In this document: positions 9,451 to 19,322 of the stretch, piece by piece
Numbering within the stretch: position 1 is the first letter of the stretch
Layout of the letters: each line of letters begins with the position of its first letter
Assembly (NCBI GenBank): GCA_965237635.1
Contig: CBDEFX010000002.1
Span: 2,418,001 to 2,482,000 of the forward strand
Length of the DNA: 64,000 nt
Direction: 5' to 3'
Source: CBDEFX01 sp965237635
GTDB lineage: Bacteria > Chloroflexota > Dehalococcoidia > Lucifugimonadales > CAUZJF01
The notes under the pieces: generated by a model
Seen by the model: only the letters and a program-made list of their open reading frames with translations
Databases searched by the model: none
Told to the model about the DNA's origin: nothing
Position numbers and translations under genes: made by a program

Positions 9451-9599
9451 AAGCTTACGAGACCCTGAAGGCACGCGGCGTTGAGTTCGTCCACGAGCCC
9501 CAAATTATTCATAGCATCGACACCTACGAGTTATGGATGGCATTCTTCCGCGACCTTGATGAGAACCTGCTCGCGGTGATGGCCGAGGTTGGCAAATAG
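9451..9599 (+). pseudogene. VOC/glyoxalase family gene, 3' part
   Basis: After the IS and its AAGCTT duplication, the frame gives AYETLKARGVEFVHEPQII, then WMAFFRDLDENLLAVMAEVG, and a TAG stop. This is the second half of the VOC fold, with the final metal-ligand strand (FRDLDENLLAVM) present. It continues the fragment at 7279-7468. The stretch from 9600 to 9713 is AT-richer and shows no gene. Confidence 0.75.
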
Positions 9600-9713
9600 G
9601 GTTTAAGACTCTGCATCTCAAAGCGGAGCAACGCGTTCAGAAAGACTCCTGGCAACCGTACCGGCCACATTATTAAGGAGCCCTTAAGAATCTGAAGATT
9701 TCGTTAAGCTTTA

Positions 9714-11314
9714 ACCCGAATCCACCGAAGGACATCGATGGACGGCGTGAGGACAGCGAAAGGGGGTGGGTGAGGGAGCTACAGGGGAGATGGCCTGGGG
9801 TTGGGGTAGATGGGAGGCCGGCGGACGGTCTTCAGTCGCCGCACAGGGCCCCTAAGGCCCTATGCGGGAGTTGCGATGCGCGGGAAGGCGAGAGGATACG
9901 CAGCAGGGGACTCTCGCGACCGGGGTGGCGCGAGATTGCGGGGACGTTGAGTCAGTTGCAGGCTGGCCGTCAGGCCGGGAACGGAATGGCTTGCAGCCGG
10001 GCCAAGGCGCGACTGAACTGGGTTTCCCAAGACCAGCGCCGGGGGAGATGCAAAGTGAGGCGGCGCGCCGAGCGGGTGATCCGTCCCACCAGAGCGAAGA
10101 CCCGCCGCCTGAGGGTCTTGGTGATCACGGTCCGCTCGCCCAGACCAATCCGCGCCGTCCAGCGGGCCAGGTTATGCGCCATCGTCTGGACCGCCAGCCA
10201 GGCGCCGTTGGCGGCGAAGCGCGCCGACGGCATGTAGTTCAGCCCGACGCCGTACTTGAGGTCGCGTATGGCGTTCTCGACCTCGGCGTGGCGGCGATGA
10301 TCGGCCTCCAGTTCGAGCAACTCCCCGTCCCGGTCGGTGATGAAGCCATGATAGCTGTATTTGGCGAAGAGGGCCAGTTGGGAACCGGGCGTCGGCTTCA
10401 CCCGCCGGACGATGAGCCGTACCGGCGCGGCGTCCGCCTCGGCCTGGAAGGGGGTGCAGGTGGTCTCGGCCACATCGGCGGCACCGTCCATCCAGTAAGG
10501 AATCGGCGTCCAGGCATCTTCGGGTATCGCCTCGATCAGGTCCCGCAGGCTGGCGCGCTGGCGGATGGTGATAGAGAAGCGGACATCCATTTCCCGGCAG
10601 GCGGCAACGACAGTGTGGGCGTAGAAGCCGCTGTCGGCCCGCACCGTGAGTTGTCCCCTGGCCCCGCCGTAGCGCGCCCGCCCCACCGTCTCACGCAGGA
10701 AGTGGGCGGCGCCACGGGGTGGCGCGCTCCCTCCTTGGCCAGTCCATAGGTCTCGCAGATGGTCGAGTCCAGGTCGATGGTCAGGGGCGAGTCGCCGGGT
10801 CCCGCCCCGGCGGCCCAGGCCCGGGCCAACAACTGGCGGCTCACGCGGTCGAGTTGACGGACGTGGCCCCACCGGAAGCTGCGCAGGAAGGTCCCCAGGG
10901 TGGATGGCGCCTTGACCACGCAGCCTAGGGTGCAGGCCGTCCCCCCGGTGCGCAACACATCGGCGTCGTCGATGCAGTCGCCGCCTGCCAGCGCGGAAGC
11001 GACCAGCGTCAGCATCTTGTCCCCAGTGTTCGCCCGTCCCAGCGCTCCGCCGAGGTCAAGGTGATGGTCGACGAGTTCTCGCAGGCCCAGGTGCCGGGCG
11101 AGGGTGGCCGGCAGGAGCAGGCCGGCATTGGCCACCAGGCGATGGTCGTCAAAGAGGATGCGGATACGGTCGGGTTTGTTCTGTGGCAGCATCTATTGGG
11201 TGCTCCTTGTTTCCGGGCGGGTCTCTGTTCCAAAACCATTATCCCAGATTCAGAGGAGCACCCGCTGGCTTCTTCAAGGGCTGTCCCAAAGGCCGTCCTT
11301 CGGCGGATTCGGGC
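9714..11314 (-). mobile_element. IS1380-like element 'A', copy 1 (about 1.6 kb)
   Basis: The ends carry the terminal repeat CCCGAATCCACCGAAGGA (left, from 9715) and its complement (GGATTCGGG ending at 11313, with one mismatch, CGGCGG). Short TTAA-like sequence flanks both sides, in keeping with the AT-rich 4-bp targets of IS1380. The transposase lies on the minus strand and is broken. The copy is clearly diverged from copies 2 and 3 (14.6 and 27.5 kb), so it is the older insertion. Confidence 0.75.
9970..11192 (-). pseudogene. IS1380-family transposase, inactivated by internal deletion
   Basis: The N-terminal part (from ATG at 11192, MLPQNKPDRIRILFDDHR) includes LTIDLDSTICETYG with the first catalytic Asp. 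The C-terminal part is in another frame. It has LTVRADSGFYAH (second Asp) and HAEVENAIRDLKYGVGLN (Glu), and ends PFPA. About 120 bp around 10720 that the 27.6-kb copy keeps are lost here, which shifts the frame. It is non-functional as a single protein. Confidence 0.8.
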
Positions 11315-11425
11315 TTAAGCTGTATAGTGAGCGTGAGGGGATATCTTCATCGGATTGCAACACTCGTGGCGACGCTTACTGAAACCGTGGAGCAGCACGA
11401 AAGGGCGGTACCGGAACCCAAAAAC

Positions 11426-11442
11426 ATGGGCACTCAAGTATT
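11426..11442 (+). pseudogene. Native 5' stub of the response regulator gene
   Basis: ATGGGCACTCAAGTATT encodes MGTQV and part of the next codon. It joins perfectly to VVDDEPVV after the MITE if one AAGTATT is removed. As it stands, translation from this ATG reads into the MITE and stops at the fourth codon of the insertion (ATT CTC TCG TAA). Confidence 0.7.
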
Positions 11443-11603
11443 GATTCTCTCGTAAAAAGTCTGTGCAGGTCGAATTAGAACAAACGTACCCACACCTGGG
11501 TACAATATACAGTCTCTGTTCCGTATACTACCCCAACATACGGTAGCGCTCAGATGTGCTAAATCGCTGGAACTTGCTCAAAACGGGTTTTTACGAGGGG
11601 ATC
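11443..11603 (+). mobile_element. 161-bp MITE, copy A, in the response regulator gene
   Basis: The element is bounded by AAGTATT at 11436-11442 and 11604-11610. The left end GATTCTCTCGTAAAAAG and the reverse complement of the right end, GATCCCCTCGTAAAAAC, form terminal inverted repeats. They match the ends of the IS1182-like elements in this window. Three other copies, each exactly 161 bp, lie at 26636, 41497 and 45936. It encodes no transposase, so movement presumably depends on the IS1182-type enzyme. Insert plus duplication adds 168 nt, a multiple of three. Confidence 0.85.
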
Positions 11604-11608
11604 AAGTA

Positions 11609-12280
11609 TTGGTCGTAGATGACGAGCCTGTGGTAACCGAGGTCGTGGAGCGATACTTGCGGCTGGAGGGCTACGAGGTGTCGCTGGCCTCGGACGGGGC
11701 GGTAGCGCTTCAGCTTGCGCAGGAGTGGGCGCCCGACCTGGTAATCCTGGACATAATGCTGCCGGCAGTAGACGGGCTCGAGGTGTGCCGTCAGATAAGG
11801 AATGAAAGCCAGGTGCCAATCATAGTGCTCACCGCCAGGGGAGACGAGACCGACCGGGTAGTGGGCCTGGAGCTGGGCGCCGACGACTACGTCGCCAAGC
11901 CCTTCAGCCCCCGAGATCTGGTCGCCCGGGTTAAATCGGTTCTGCGCCGCGCGTCTTCGGGGCCTGCTCAGGCGCTCGGCGGCACACTGCGCTTCGACGA
12001 CCTCAGTATCAACCCCCACGCGCGCTCGGTTACGCGGAGCGGAAAAGGGGCGGACCTTACAGGCAAGGAGTTCGACCTGCTACTCTTCCTAGCCTCGCAC
12101 GCTGGGCAGGTCTTCACGCGTGAGCAGCTTATGGACAACGCATGGGACTACACCTACGCCGGTGACTCCAGCACGGTAACGGTGCACATCCGGCGACTGC
12201 GAGAGAAGATCGAGGTCAAACCCGTGAAGCCTCGACATATCAAGACAGTCTGGGGCGTCGGTTACAAGTTCGAGGGGTGA
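11609..12280 (+). CDS. OmpR/PhoB-family response regulator (5' end rebuilt by MITE)
   Basis: The receiver domain (VVDDEPVV, phospho-acceptor in VILDIMLPAVDGLE, TARGDE switch, LGADDYVAKPFSPRDL) is followed by a winged-helix trans_reg_C domain (LTGKEFDLLLFLASHAGQVF, TVTVHIRRLREKIE, VWGVGYKFEG). It should bind DNA when phosphorylated by the adjacent kinase, with which it overlaps by GTGA. The native start is at 11426, and the MITE separates it from the rest. TTG at 11609 could serve as a new start: the MITE end supplies GAGGGG about 8 nt upstream, and only five native residues are lost. Whether it is expressed is unknown. Confidence 0.85.
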   Translation: MVVDDEPVVTEVVERYLRLEGYEVSLASDGAVALQLAQEWAPDLVILDIMLPAVDGLEVCRQIRNESQVPIIVLTARGDETDRVVGLELGADDYVAKPFSPRDLVARVKSVLRRASSGPAQALGGTLRFDDLSINPHARSVTRSGKGADLTGKEFDLLLFLASHAGQVFTREQLMDNAWDYTYAGDSSTVTVHIRRLREKIEVKPVKPRHIKTVWGVGYKFEG

Positions 12281-13529
12281 CAAGGATGGGCAGCACTGCC
12301 AGAAGCATTGCCCTAGCGGCCGCCACACTCTTTGCGATGACAGGTTTCGTCCTCGCGCTAACCGTGGCGCTGCTGAGTCCACCGGCGGCCGACCTGGTTG
12401 CCCTGGCCATATTCTTATCGGTCTCCGGAGGCGCGACCTCGCTCCTCGGTCTGGCGGCCACCCGGCTGGTGCTGCCGCGCTGGGCGATATCGCTGCGGGC
12501 CAGGCTGGTGGTGGTATCCGTGCTCACCGCGACTCTGGCGCTGGCCAACGTGGCGGTAACGGCCGTGCTCATGTTCCTCTCCGCCCACGACCTGGCATTG
12601 CTGGCCGGGCTACTTGGCTTCGCAATCGGAATCTCGGTCGTCGTCGCATTTGCCTTTTCGGAGCCGACAGCCCGGTCCATTCGAGACCTGGCCCGGGCGG
12701 CCAAGCGAATGAGCGCCGGAAGCCTGGATACCAGGGTGCCGGTACAGTCTCGGGACGAGGTAGGCGAACTGGGCGAGGCCTTCAACGCCATGGCGGAGAA
12801 GCTTGAGGTCAGCTTTGCCAAGGAGCGTGAGCTGGAGCGGTCACGGAAGGACCTGGTGTCGGCAGTATCCACGACTTGAGGACACCTCTCGCATCAATCC
12901 GGGCGATGGTCGAGAGCATAAATGATGGGGTCGTGACTGACCCAGAGACGCTGAAGCGGTATATCCGCACCACCCTGACAGAGACCGAGAACCTGAGCAG
13001 GCTGATCGACGACCTGTTCGAGCTTTCGCAGATAGACGCCGGGGTGCTGGAGCTTCAGATGGAGGCGGCGTTACTCCAGGACCTGATCTCCGACACCCTG
13101 GAGACCATGTCCCCTCAGGCGGCAGCCCAGAACCTGAAGTTGGACGGTTCTGTGGATGATGAGCTCGAACCTGTGGTCATGGATACGCCAAGGGTCCAGC
13201 GTGTACTTTACAACCTGGTCCAGAACTCAATCCAGCATACGCCGCCCGATGGCACGATATACGTACACGCGCAGGACAAAGGCCCGGAGGTCCAAGTGGG
13301 CGTGGCTGACACCGGCGAGGGCATCGTGGAGCAAGAGATTGAGCGCCTCTTCGACAGGTCATTCCGGACCGACCGCTCCCGCTCCCGGCAGTCCGGGGGC
13401 GCTGGCCTGGGCCTCAGCATCGCCAAGGGGATCGTGGAGGCTCACGGCGGTCGCATCTGGGTGGAGAGCGCCGTGGGCCGGGGGAGCACCTTTAACTTTA
13501 CCCCTAATCCACCGAAGGACGGCGTGTAG
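12277..13529 (+). pseudogene. Sensor histidine kinase, frameshifted exactly at the H-box
   Basis: GTG at 12277 overlaps the regulator stop. The first part has about four membrane helices and a HAMP domain (PTARSIRDLARAAKRMSAGS, VPVQSRDEVGELGEAFNAMA), then VSAVSTT and a stop. The second frame starts LRTPLASIRAMVES and has a full HATPase: N-box NLVQNSIQH, G1 VADTGEGI, G2 GGAGLGLSIAKGIVEAHGG. Adding one C after 12870 restores VSAVSHDLRTPL, so the single-base loss removes the phospho-accepting His. The C-terminus runs into an IS1380 end (STFNFT then PNPPKDGV, stop). A sequencing error in the C-run is the main alternative. Confidence 0.85.
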
Positions 13530-13584
13530 GAGGCCTGCTGAAGAAACGAAAGGGTGCGCCTCTGAATCTGGGATAATGGTTTTG
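13501..13584 (+). repeat. Solo left end of an IS1380 'A' element
   Basis: CCCCTAATCCACCGAAGGAC, then a diverged stretch, then GAATCTGGGATAATGGTTTTG match the first ~100 bp of the IS1380 'A' copies. No transposase follows. It supplies the last codons and stop of the kinase gene. The shared GGGATAATGG block, present in all three full copies too, contains a -10-like GATAAT and may be the transposase promoter. Confidence 0.7.
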
Positions 13585-13742
13585 ACCCACATTTCCCAGA
13601 TCAGCCGCGTGGGAGCGTCGTAATCCGGTAAGAGTGCTGCCTATTTGAGCCGCATGCCTGGGCATTATGGGCAGTGTGGGTGCTAGACTGGCCGAGCTAG
13701 CGGGTCTAGTTCTGGATACCGCAATCTCGCTGGAGGCACCCA

Positions 13743-14574
13743 ATGGGTGAAAGCTCCGACACCCCTTTGAAGCTCCAATCCGACCGCAGAGTCCGCCTGG
13801 ATTTTCGTGGCGCTACCATCACCTCGGACGCCGGACTCCTGGCATGCCGCGAGCTTGATGCCGCTCTGGGGCTCACAGAGACAGCCAACGATTATATCCA
13901 TGAAAGCCGTGCCGGCCGCAATGTGCAACACCGGCTGTTGCCCTTGCTCAGACAATCGGTGTATAGCCGTCTCGCTGGCTACGAGGACACCAACGACGCT
14001 GAACGGCTTGCCCAAGACCCGGCTATGCGTGTCATCGTCGGGTGGCAAGGTACTGATAAGCAGGCAGCCAACACCAACACTATGAGCCGATTTGAGACTG
14101 AGGTGTTAACCGAAGAGGAGAACCTGGATGGGCTTGCGCGCCTGAATGTTGAGTGGGTGGACAGGGCCATGGCCCAGACATCTCACCAGCGAGTTATCCT
14201 AGACATGGACAGCTCTGAAAGCCCGGTGCATGGGCAGCAAGAGGGAGTCGCCTACAACGGCCACTTCGAGTCCGTATGTTATCACCCGCTCTTCCTGTTC
14301 AACCATTTCGGAGATTGCGAAGGTGCAATGCTTCGCCCGGGCAACGTCCACAGCGCTGAGCGGTGGCGGGAGGTTCTGGAGCCAGTCGTGAAGCGATACC
14401 AGGAGAAAGGAGTCCGGCTGCTGTTCCGGGCCGATGCTGCCTTTGCCAAGCCCGAGGTGTACGAGTACCTGGAGTCAATAGGGACACTGGCTACGCTATG
14501 CGGCTTCCGGCCAACGAGGTATTACAACGAAACATCCGCCACCTACTGAAGCGGCCCGTGGGCAGACCGCCTAA
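13743..14574 (+). pseudogene. IS1380-family transposase, second type ('B'), frameshifted and truncated
   Basis: From ATG 13743 the frame reads LQSDRRVRLDFRGATITSDA (core of the IS1380 N-terminus), RVILDMDSSESPVHGQQEG (first Asp), LLFRADAAFAKPEVYEYLE (second Asp). At about 14480 the frame shifts: the expected continuation AMRLPANEVLQRNIRHLLKR with PVGRPPK is in another frame. At 14575 copy 2 of IS1380 'A' begins, so the catalytic Glu region is missing. The protein is unlike the 'A' type apart from family motifs. Confidence 0.8.
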
Positions 14575-16185
14575 GCCCGAATCCACCGAAGGAGGGCGTC
14601 GGATTAGCGTCCTGAGGCGGCAAGAAGGCGCTCCTGTGCTTCTGGGATAATGGTTTTGTAGCAAAAAAACGGCCCCGGAAAAGGAGCACCCAGTAGATGC
14701 TGCCACGCAACCACCCCGACCGGATCCCAAATCACCTTCGACGACCGCCGCTTGGTGGCCAATGCCGGGCTGCTCCTTCCGGCCACCCTGGCGCGGCACC
14801 TCGGCCTGCCCGAACTCGTCCGGCAGCGCCTCGACCTGGGCGATGCCCCGGGGCGGGCGAACACGAGCGACAAGATGATGACGCTGGTGGCGTCTGCGCT
14901 GGCTGGGGGCGACTGCATTGACGACGCCGATGTGTTGCGCACCGGGGGGACGGCCTGCACCCTGGGCGGCACGGTCAAGGCGCCATCCACCCTGGGCACC
15001 TTCCTGCGCAGCTTCCGGTGGGGCCACGTCCGTCAACTCGACCGGGTGAGCCGCGAGTTGCTGGCCCGGGCTTGGCAGGCCGGGGCGGGACCCGGCGACG
15101 GGCCCCTGACCATTGACCTGGACTCCACCATCTGCGAGACCTACGGACTGGCCAAGGAGGGCACACGCCACCACGGCTATACCGGCAAGCGGGGCTATCA
15201 CCCGCTGTTGGCCGTCGCCGCCGGGTTCGCTACGGCGGGGCCAGCGGGCAGCTCACCATGCGTGCCGACAGCGGCTTCTATACCCACGCCGTGGTCGCCG
15301 TCTGCTGCCGGATCAATGTCCGCTACTCCATGCCTGCACAATCTCATCGAGGCGATACCCGAAGATGCCTGGACGCCGATTCCTTACTGGATGGACGGTG
15401 CCGCCGATGTGGCCGAGACCACCTGCACCCCCTTCCAGGCCGAGGCGGACGCCGCGCCGGTACGGCTCATCGTCCGGCGGGTGAAGCCGACGCCCGGTTC
15501 CCAACTGGCCCTCTTCGCCAAATACAGCTATCATGGCTTCATCACCGACCGGGACGGGGAGTTGCTCGAACTGGAGGCTGACCATCGCCGCCACGCCGAG
15601 ATCGAGAATGCCATACGCGACCTCAAGTACGGCGTCGGGCTGAACCATCTCCCCTCGGGCCGCTTCGCCGCCAACGGCGCCTGGCTGGCCGTCCAGACGA
15701 TGGCCCACAACCTGGCCCGCTGGACGGCGCGGATCGGTCTGGGAGAGCGGATAGCCACCACCAAGACCCTCCGGCGGCGGTTCTTCTCCCTGGCCGGACG
15801 GCTCACCCGCTCGGCACGCCGGTTGACCCTGCATCTTCCGGATCGCTGGCCTTGGGCTGAGAAGTTCAGCCGCGCCTTGGCCCGGCTGCGAGCCATTCCA
15901 CTCCCGGCCTGACGGCACCGTCGGCGACCGACCCACCCACCGGACAACCGAAGATCCCCGCAGACTCGTGCCAGCCCGGTCCGAGAGAGTTCCCTGCTGC
16001 GTATTCTCTCGCCATCCCGCGCATCGCAGCTCCCGCAGACGGCCATAGGGGCCCCTGTGCGGCGATGAAGACCGTCCGCCGACCTCCCTACCCCAAATGG
16101 AACCCAGGCTATTTCCCCTGTAGCTCCCTCACCCCCCTTCCACTTTCCTCACGCCGTCCATCGGTGTCCTTCGGTGGATTCGGGC
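14575..16185 (+). mobile_element. IS1380-like element 'A', copy 2 (1611 bp)
   Basis: The ends are GCCCGAATCCACCGAAGGAG at 14575 and the complement GGATTCGGGC ending at 16185, with TAA next to both ends. The left flank is the IS1380 'B' gene and the right flank is the unrelated beta-propeller gene. The two flanks do not join into one reading frame, so this junction probably reflects later rearrangement and not a simple insertion. The 3' non-coding end (15913-16185) is almost identical to that of copy 3. Confidence 0.75.
14697..15912 (+). pseudogene. IS1380-family transposase, copy 2, multiple lesions
   Basis: Compared with the copy at 27602, this gene has an extra C near 14729 that shifts the frame soon after the start (MLPRNHPDRIPNH). 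It also has a deletion near 15225, which removes the segment with GDVLMSRLREGRANTARG, and another near 15335. The frame around LTIDLDSTICETYG and the C-terminal HAEIENAIRDLKYGVGLNH are otherwise intact. It is probably inactive but can be mobilised in trans because both ends are present. Confidence 0.8.
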
Positions 16186-18120
16186 TAAGGCTTGCATTGC
16201 TGGTAGAGAACGGGTCCCCGTCCAGTTCCAGCACGAAATCGGTGTCGGGAGGCACATTCGGTTCTATTGCAATGTCCATCCTTCCGATATTGATGTTGAG
16301 ATCAATTGAACCCACGGTGTATTCAACGCCTCCCACGGTGAACGTAGCGTCCGGGTGGGAAAGCGACCCTTCCGGATCATTGTCCTCATCCCCTTTGCTG
16401 TACCCGAGAACGATTGCGGAGCCACCCACCGTCATGGTCCCCTCCCAGAACGCCGGCAGAGAGTCATGGGCGGTGGTGAACAGGGCCCGCTCCGTCCTGT
16501 CGGTGGGGAAGTCGCGGTCCAGGGACGCCAGCACCTGGTAGGAGGCGCGGGGAGTCAGGCCGGTGAGGGTGAACTCGACCTCGCTGCCGTCGGCGGGCAG
16601 CTCCACCTCCACCGGCAGAAGGGTGCGGTAGGCCAGGTACAGCGGCCCCTCGGCGAGGTAGCCCCGGAAGACCGACACCTCCAGCGTCGCCTCCGTCCGC
16701 TCCACCGACGCGGCCCTCGCCCGGACCGCCCGCGGCGTGAAGTCGTAGGTGTGGACATTGGGGCCACCGGCCTGCGACGCCCACAGGACGCGGCCGTCGG
16801 ACCAGATGCCCCAGGGGTTGTCGTTCGCGGCGGACAGGTCGAAGTCGTGGACCGGGGCGCGGCGGCGGGCGGAGATGTCGTAGGCGTAGAGCTTACCGTC
16901 CCACTGGTCCACCACCCAGAGGACCGTGCCGTCGCCCCACATGCCCCTGCCGTGTGAATTTTCCACAAACCGTGGGATGCCCTTGCCGGCGTTGACGGCG
17001 CCGGTGTCCACGTCGTAGGCGAGCAGCGCTGTGAGGAGGGCGCCGCCCCATACCCAGACGGTGCCGCCGCTGCCCCAAAGGCCGGAAGGAGTGAATTTAT
17101 CCGATGTCAGCCCGTGGGTCTGGTCTTGGGCTGAATCGAAGAGCGGCTCGATGTCCTTGTCCGGGTCGCGGGCGCCGGTGGAGCGGTCGTAGGCGAAGAA
17201 TTTATCAGCGTGGAAGTCCGCCACCCAGAGGGTCTCGTCGTTGCCCCAGATGCCATTGGGCTGGGCGTTATCCGGAGCCAGGGCGATGTCCCGGTCCGGG
17301 TCGCGCAGGCCGGTAGACCAGGTGTAAGCGCGCAGCGTGGCGCCAGATTCATCCGTCGCCCAGAGGGTGGGGCCGTCGCCCCACAGGCCCGTGGCGCTGT
17401 GGCCCGCCGAGAGACTCAGCCCGAGCGTCGCCGGGGCCGCCGGCGGCCTGGGATGGAAGTTGTAGACGAAGACCTGGCCGGCCTTGGCCTGCACCACTAG
17501 CAGCTCGCCGCCGCCGGCCCACAGGCCCCAGGGGTTATTGTTGTTCCCCTCGCTCAGCGCCGTCAGGTTGACGTCGTTGCCGGGGTCGCGGGCGCCGTCG
17601 GCGTGGTTGTAGGCGTAGAGCTTGTCCGAGCTCGAGTCCGCCACTCAGAAGGTGTGGCCGTTGTTCCACACCCCGGTGGGCGCGATGTGGTGCCGGTGCA
17701 GGTCGATGTCCCGGCCCGGAACCCGGGCGCCGGTCTCCAGGTTGTAGGCGAACAGGTCGTCCCGGCCCGAGTCCGCCACCCAGGCGATCACGCCCAGCCC
17801 CGCCATTCCATAAGGGCTGCCGTTGGCCGGGTCCAGGGCGATGTCCTTTTCGGGGTAGCGGGCCCCGAAGTCCGGGCCGGGGGTCCCGTCGGCGTTGGCG
17901 TCCAGGCTGAAGGCGTAGAGCATGCCGTCGTTCGCGTCGGCCACCCAGAGGGTTTCGCCGTACCCCCAGACGCCCCTGGCCTCCACCAGACCGAGGACCC
18001 CGATGATGTCCGCGGGCGGCCCGATGGCCTCCTCGGTGGCGAAGACGATGTCCTTCTCGGGCCGGCGGCTCATGTCGGAGCGGCGGTAGGCGTAGAGCTG
18101 TTCGGAGTTTAGCGGGCCTA
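16109..18120 (-). pseudogene. Beta-propeller repeat protein, truncated at both ends, with an in-frame TGA
   Basis: Repeats of about 50 residues carry LWVAD-x(3-5)-KLYAY and a TGARDPDKDI-like turn, for example ETLWVADFHADKFFAYDRST. About eight blades are visible, then a fibronectin-like region (RAASVERTEATLEVSVFRGY) and a beta-rich tail. Near 17645 the expected HTFWVADSSSDKLYAY reads HTF-stop-VADSSS, a TGG to TGA change. The N-terminus begins abruptly at about 18118 (LNSEQLYAY) with no signal peptide. The 3' end runs into the IS1380 'A' terminus (LSPNPPKDTDGRREESG) and stops at 16109 inside the IS. The intact relative was presumably a secreted propeller; its function is unknown. Confidence 0.75.
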
Positions 18121-18455
18121 GTAAGACTGAATTGCGAACTTTTCGGTGGGTGGTGTCACTGTAACCAGTAGGTCGAGGGTGCAGCCGGCCGTTAGGTCCC
18201 GCTAGAAACCGGTCTTTGGACACCCAGGGTGAGGAACTGGATTGTGTCGCGTCTAGGTGCGCGCGCCTCAACAAGTAGGGACAATCTCTTGTGGTTTGCC
18301 CCGGGAGCAGTTGTCGTCGCCAGAGCTTCGACAGCGATGAGGCGAAATGGGCCCGGGGTCTCGTTGCCAAGCCTCTGGACGAAGCCGCAGTCAACTTCCT
18401 TCACCTTTGGGGATACGTACACCGAGGACGACGTATCACAGCCCTACGGGAGCAG
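18121..18455. other. Intergenic stretch without a supported gene
   Basis: Short open frames exist on both strands, but none has a recognisable domain, a good ribosome-binding site, or a clean relation to its neighbours. It separates the truncated propeller gene from the gene at 18456 and probably contains the breakpoint that removed the propeller N-terminus. Confidence 0.4.
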
Positions 18456-19184
18456 CTAAGGGCAGCCCTCGCGACGCACCTCGCCCACCAGGCGCGCTAA
18501 CTCAGCTACTTGGGATCTGTTCATCCGTGAATTCGACAAGAAAGCGCTCCAGCCGATGAATCGCTTGCCCAGCAAGTCCCCACAGTAGATGTGAGCGCCG
18601 AGATCATCGACCTTCCTCTTGTCGAATCGCACCTTGAACGTACGCTCGAACTGCTCTACGACGGTCTTGCCGTTGCCAAGCAGCAATTCGATGTTCTCGT
18701 TTTCTTGCAGAATTTTCTCAAAGAACGCCGCGCCGTCACTGAGCAGCTTGCTTTGAGCATCGGCTAAGCATTCCCTTGGCAGCTTGCTCCACAGAGGATC
18801 CGTGGGCCATTGGACCAGGTCCAGAGAACAGGCCAAGTCGGGTCGATCAGCGCCATATTTGCCGCCGTAAGTGACTCCGCACGCGTTGAGGATCGGCTTC
18901 AACATGGTGAAGTACCGATGAGTATTGCGCTCGAAGTATCGCGTTTTCTCCTCCCACACCCGGTTGAGGAATTGTTCGTCTAAGTCGTCTCTGTCCAAGG
19001 TCAAGCATTCTTTGGGCAAATAGTCTTTACGGTTCCACGATCCGTGCGGATTGATGCCGACGGTGGCGGCGCGAGCGAAGGTGAAGTGGCCTTCCGCTAC
19101 GGCGGGAACCGAACCCCCAGGGACACAGCAGCCATCGGGCGGCTTTGCGTTCAGCACTTGTTCTCGTATGTAGTCAGGAATCAT
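18456..19184 (-). CDS. Uncharacterised soluble protein, weakly UDG-like
   Basis: This is a 242-residue protein with no signal peptide or membrane helix. I do not recognise it with certainty. Two short motifs resemble the uracil-DNA-glycosylase fold: ATVGINPHGSW (like the GxNPxxxG active-site loop) and IELLLGNGKTVVEQF (like the LLG strand). Between them lies ACSLDLVQWPTDPLW. The resemblance is weak and could be chance. The ATG start has a purine-rich GGGTGGGAG upstream. It stands alone on the minus strand, downstream of the membrane-protein and binding-protein genes, at a spacing of about 140 bp. Confidence 0.5.
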   Translation of the reverse strand: MIPDYIREQVLNAKPPDGCCVPGGSVPAVAEGHFTFARAATVGINPHGSWNRKDYLPKECLTLDRDDLDEQFLNRVWEEKTRYFERNTHRYFTMLKPILNACGVTYGGKYGADRPDLACSLDLVQWPTDPLWSKLPRECLADAQSKLLSDGAAFFEKILQENENIELLLGNGKTVVEQFERTFKVRFDKRKVDDLGAHIYCGDLLGKRFIGWSAFLSNSRMNRSQVAELARLVGEVRREGCP

Positions 19185-19322
19185 CTCCCACCCTCTTCCC
19201 GCATCTCAGGGCGGCCCCGGTGTTGTCTTCAGTCAGGGTGGTGGGCCTAAGCATGCTGTACTGCGAACTCGTACCAAGGGTCGCAACGGGCTTTGCCAGA
19301 AACCTTGCGCGGCGTTCCTTGG

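Noticed and set aside
7818..9512. Long open frame antisense to the IS1182 transposase (564 codons)
   Set aside because: It mirrors a transposase with all catalytic motifs; its own sequence has no domain and arises from GC-rich codon bias. The same shadow appears in copy 2.
14575..16185. Simple insertion of IS1380 copy 2 into the propeller gene
   Set aside because: The left flank is another transposase and the right flank the propeller gene; they do not join, so a rearrangement must have followed.
18291..18500. Plus-strand frame ending REQLRAALATHLAHQAR
   Set aside because: Its end is antisense to the C-terminus of the 18456 gene, and it lacks any start signal; most likely chance.
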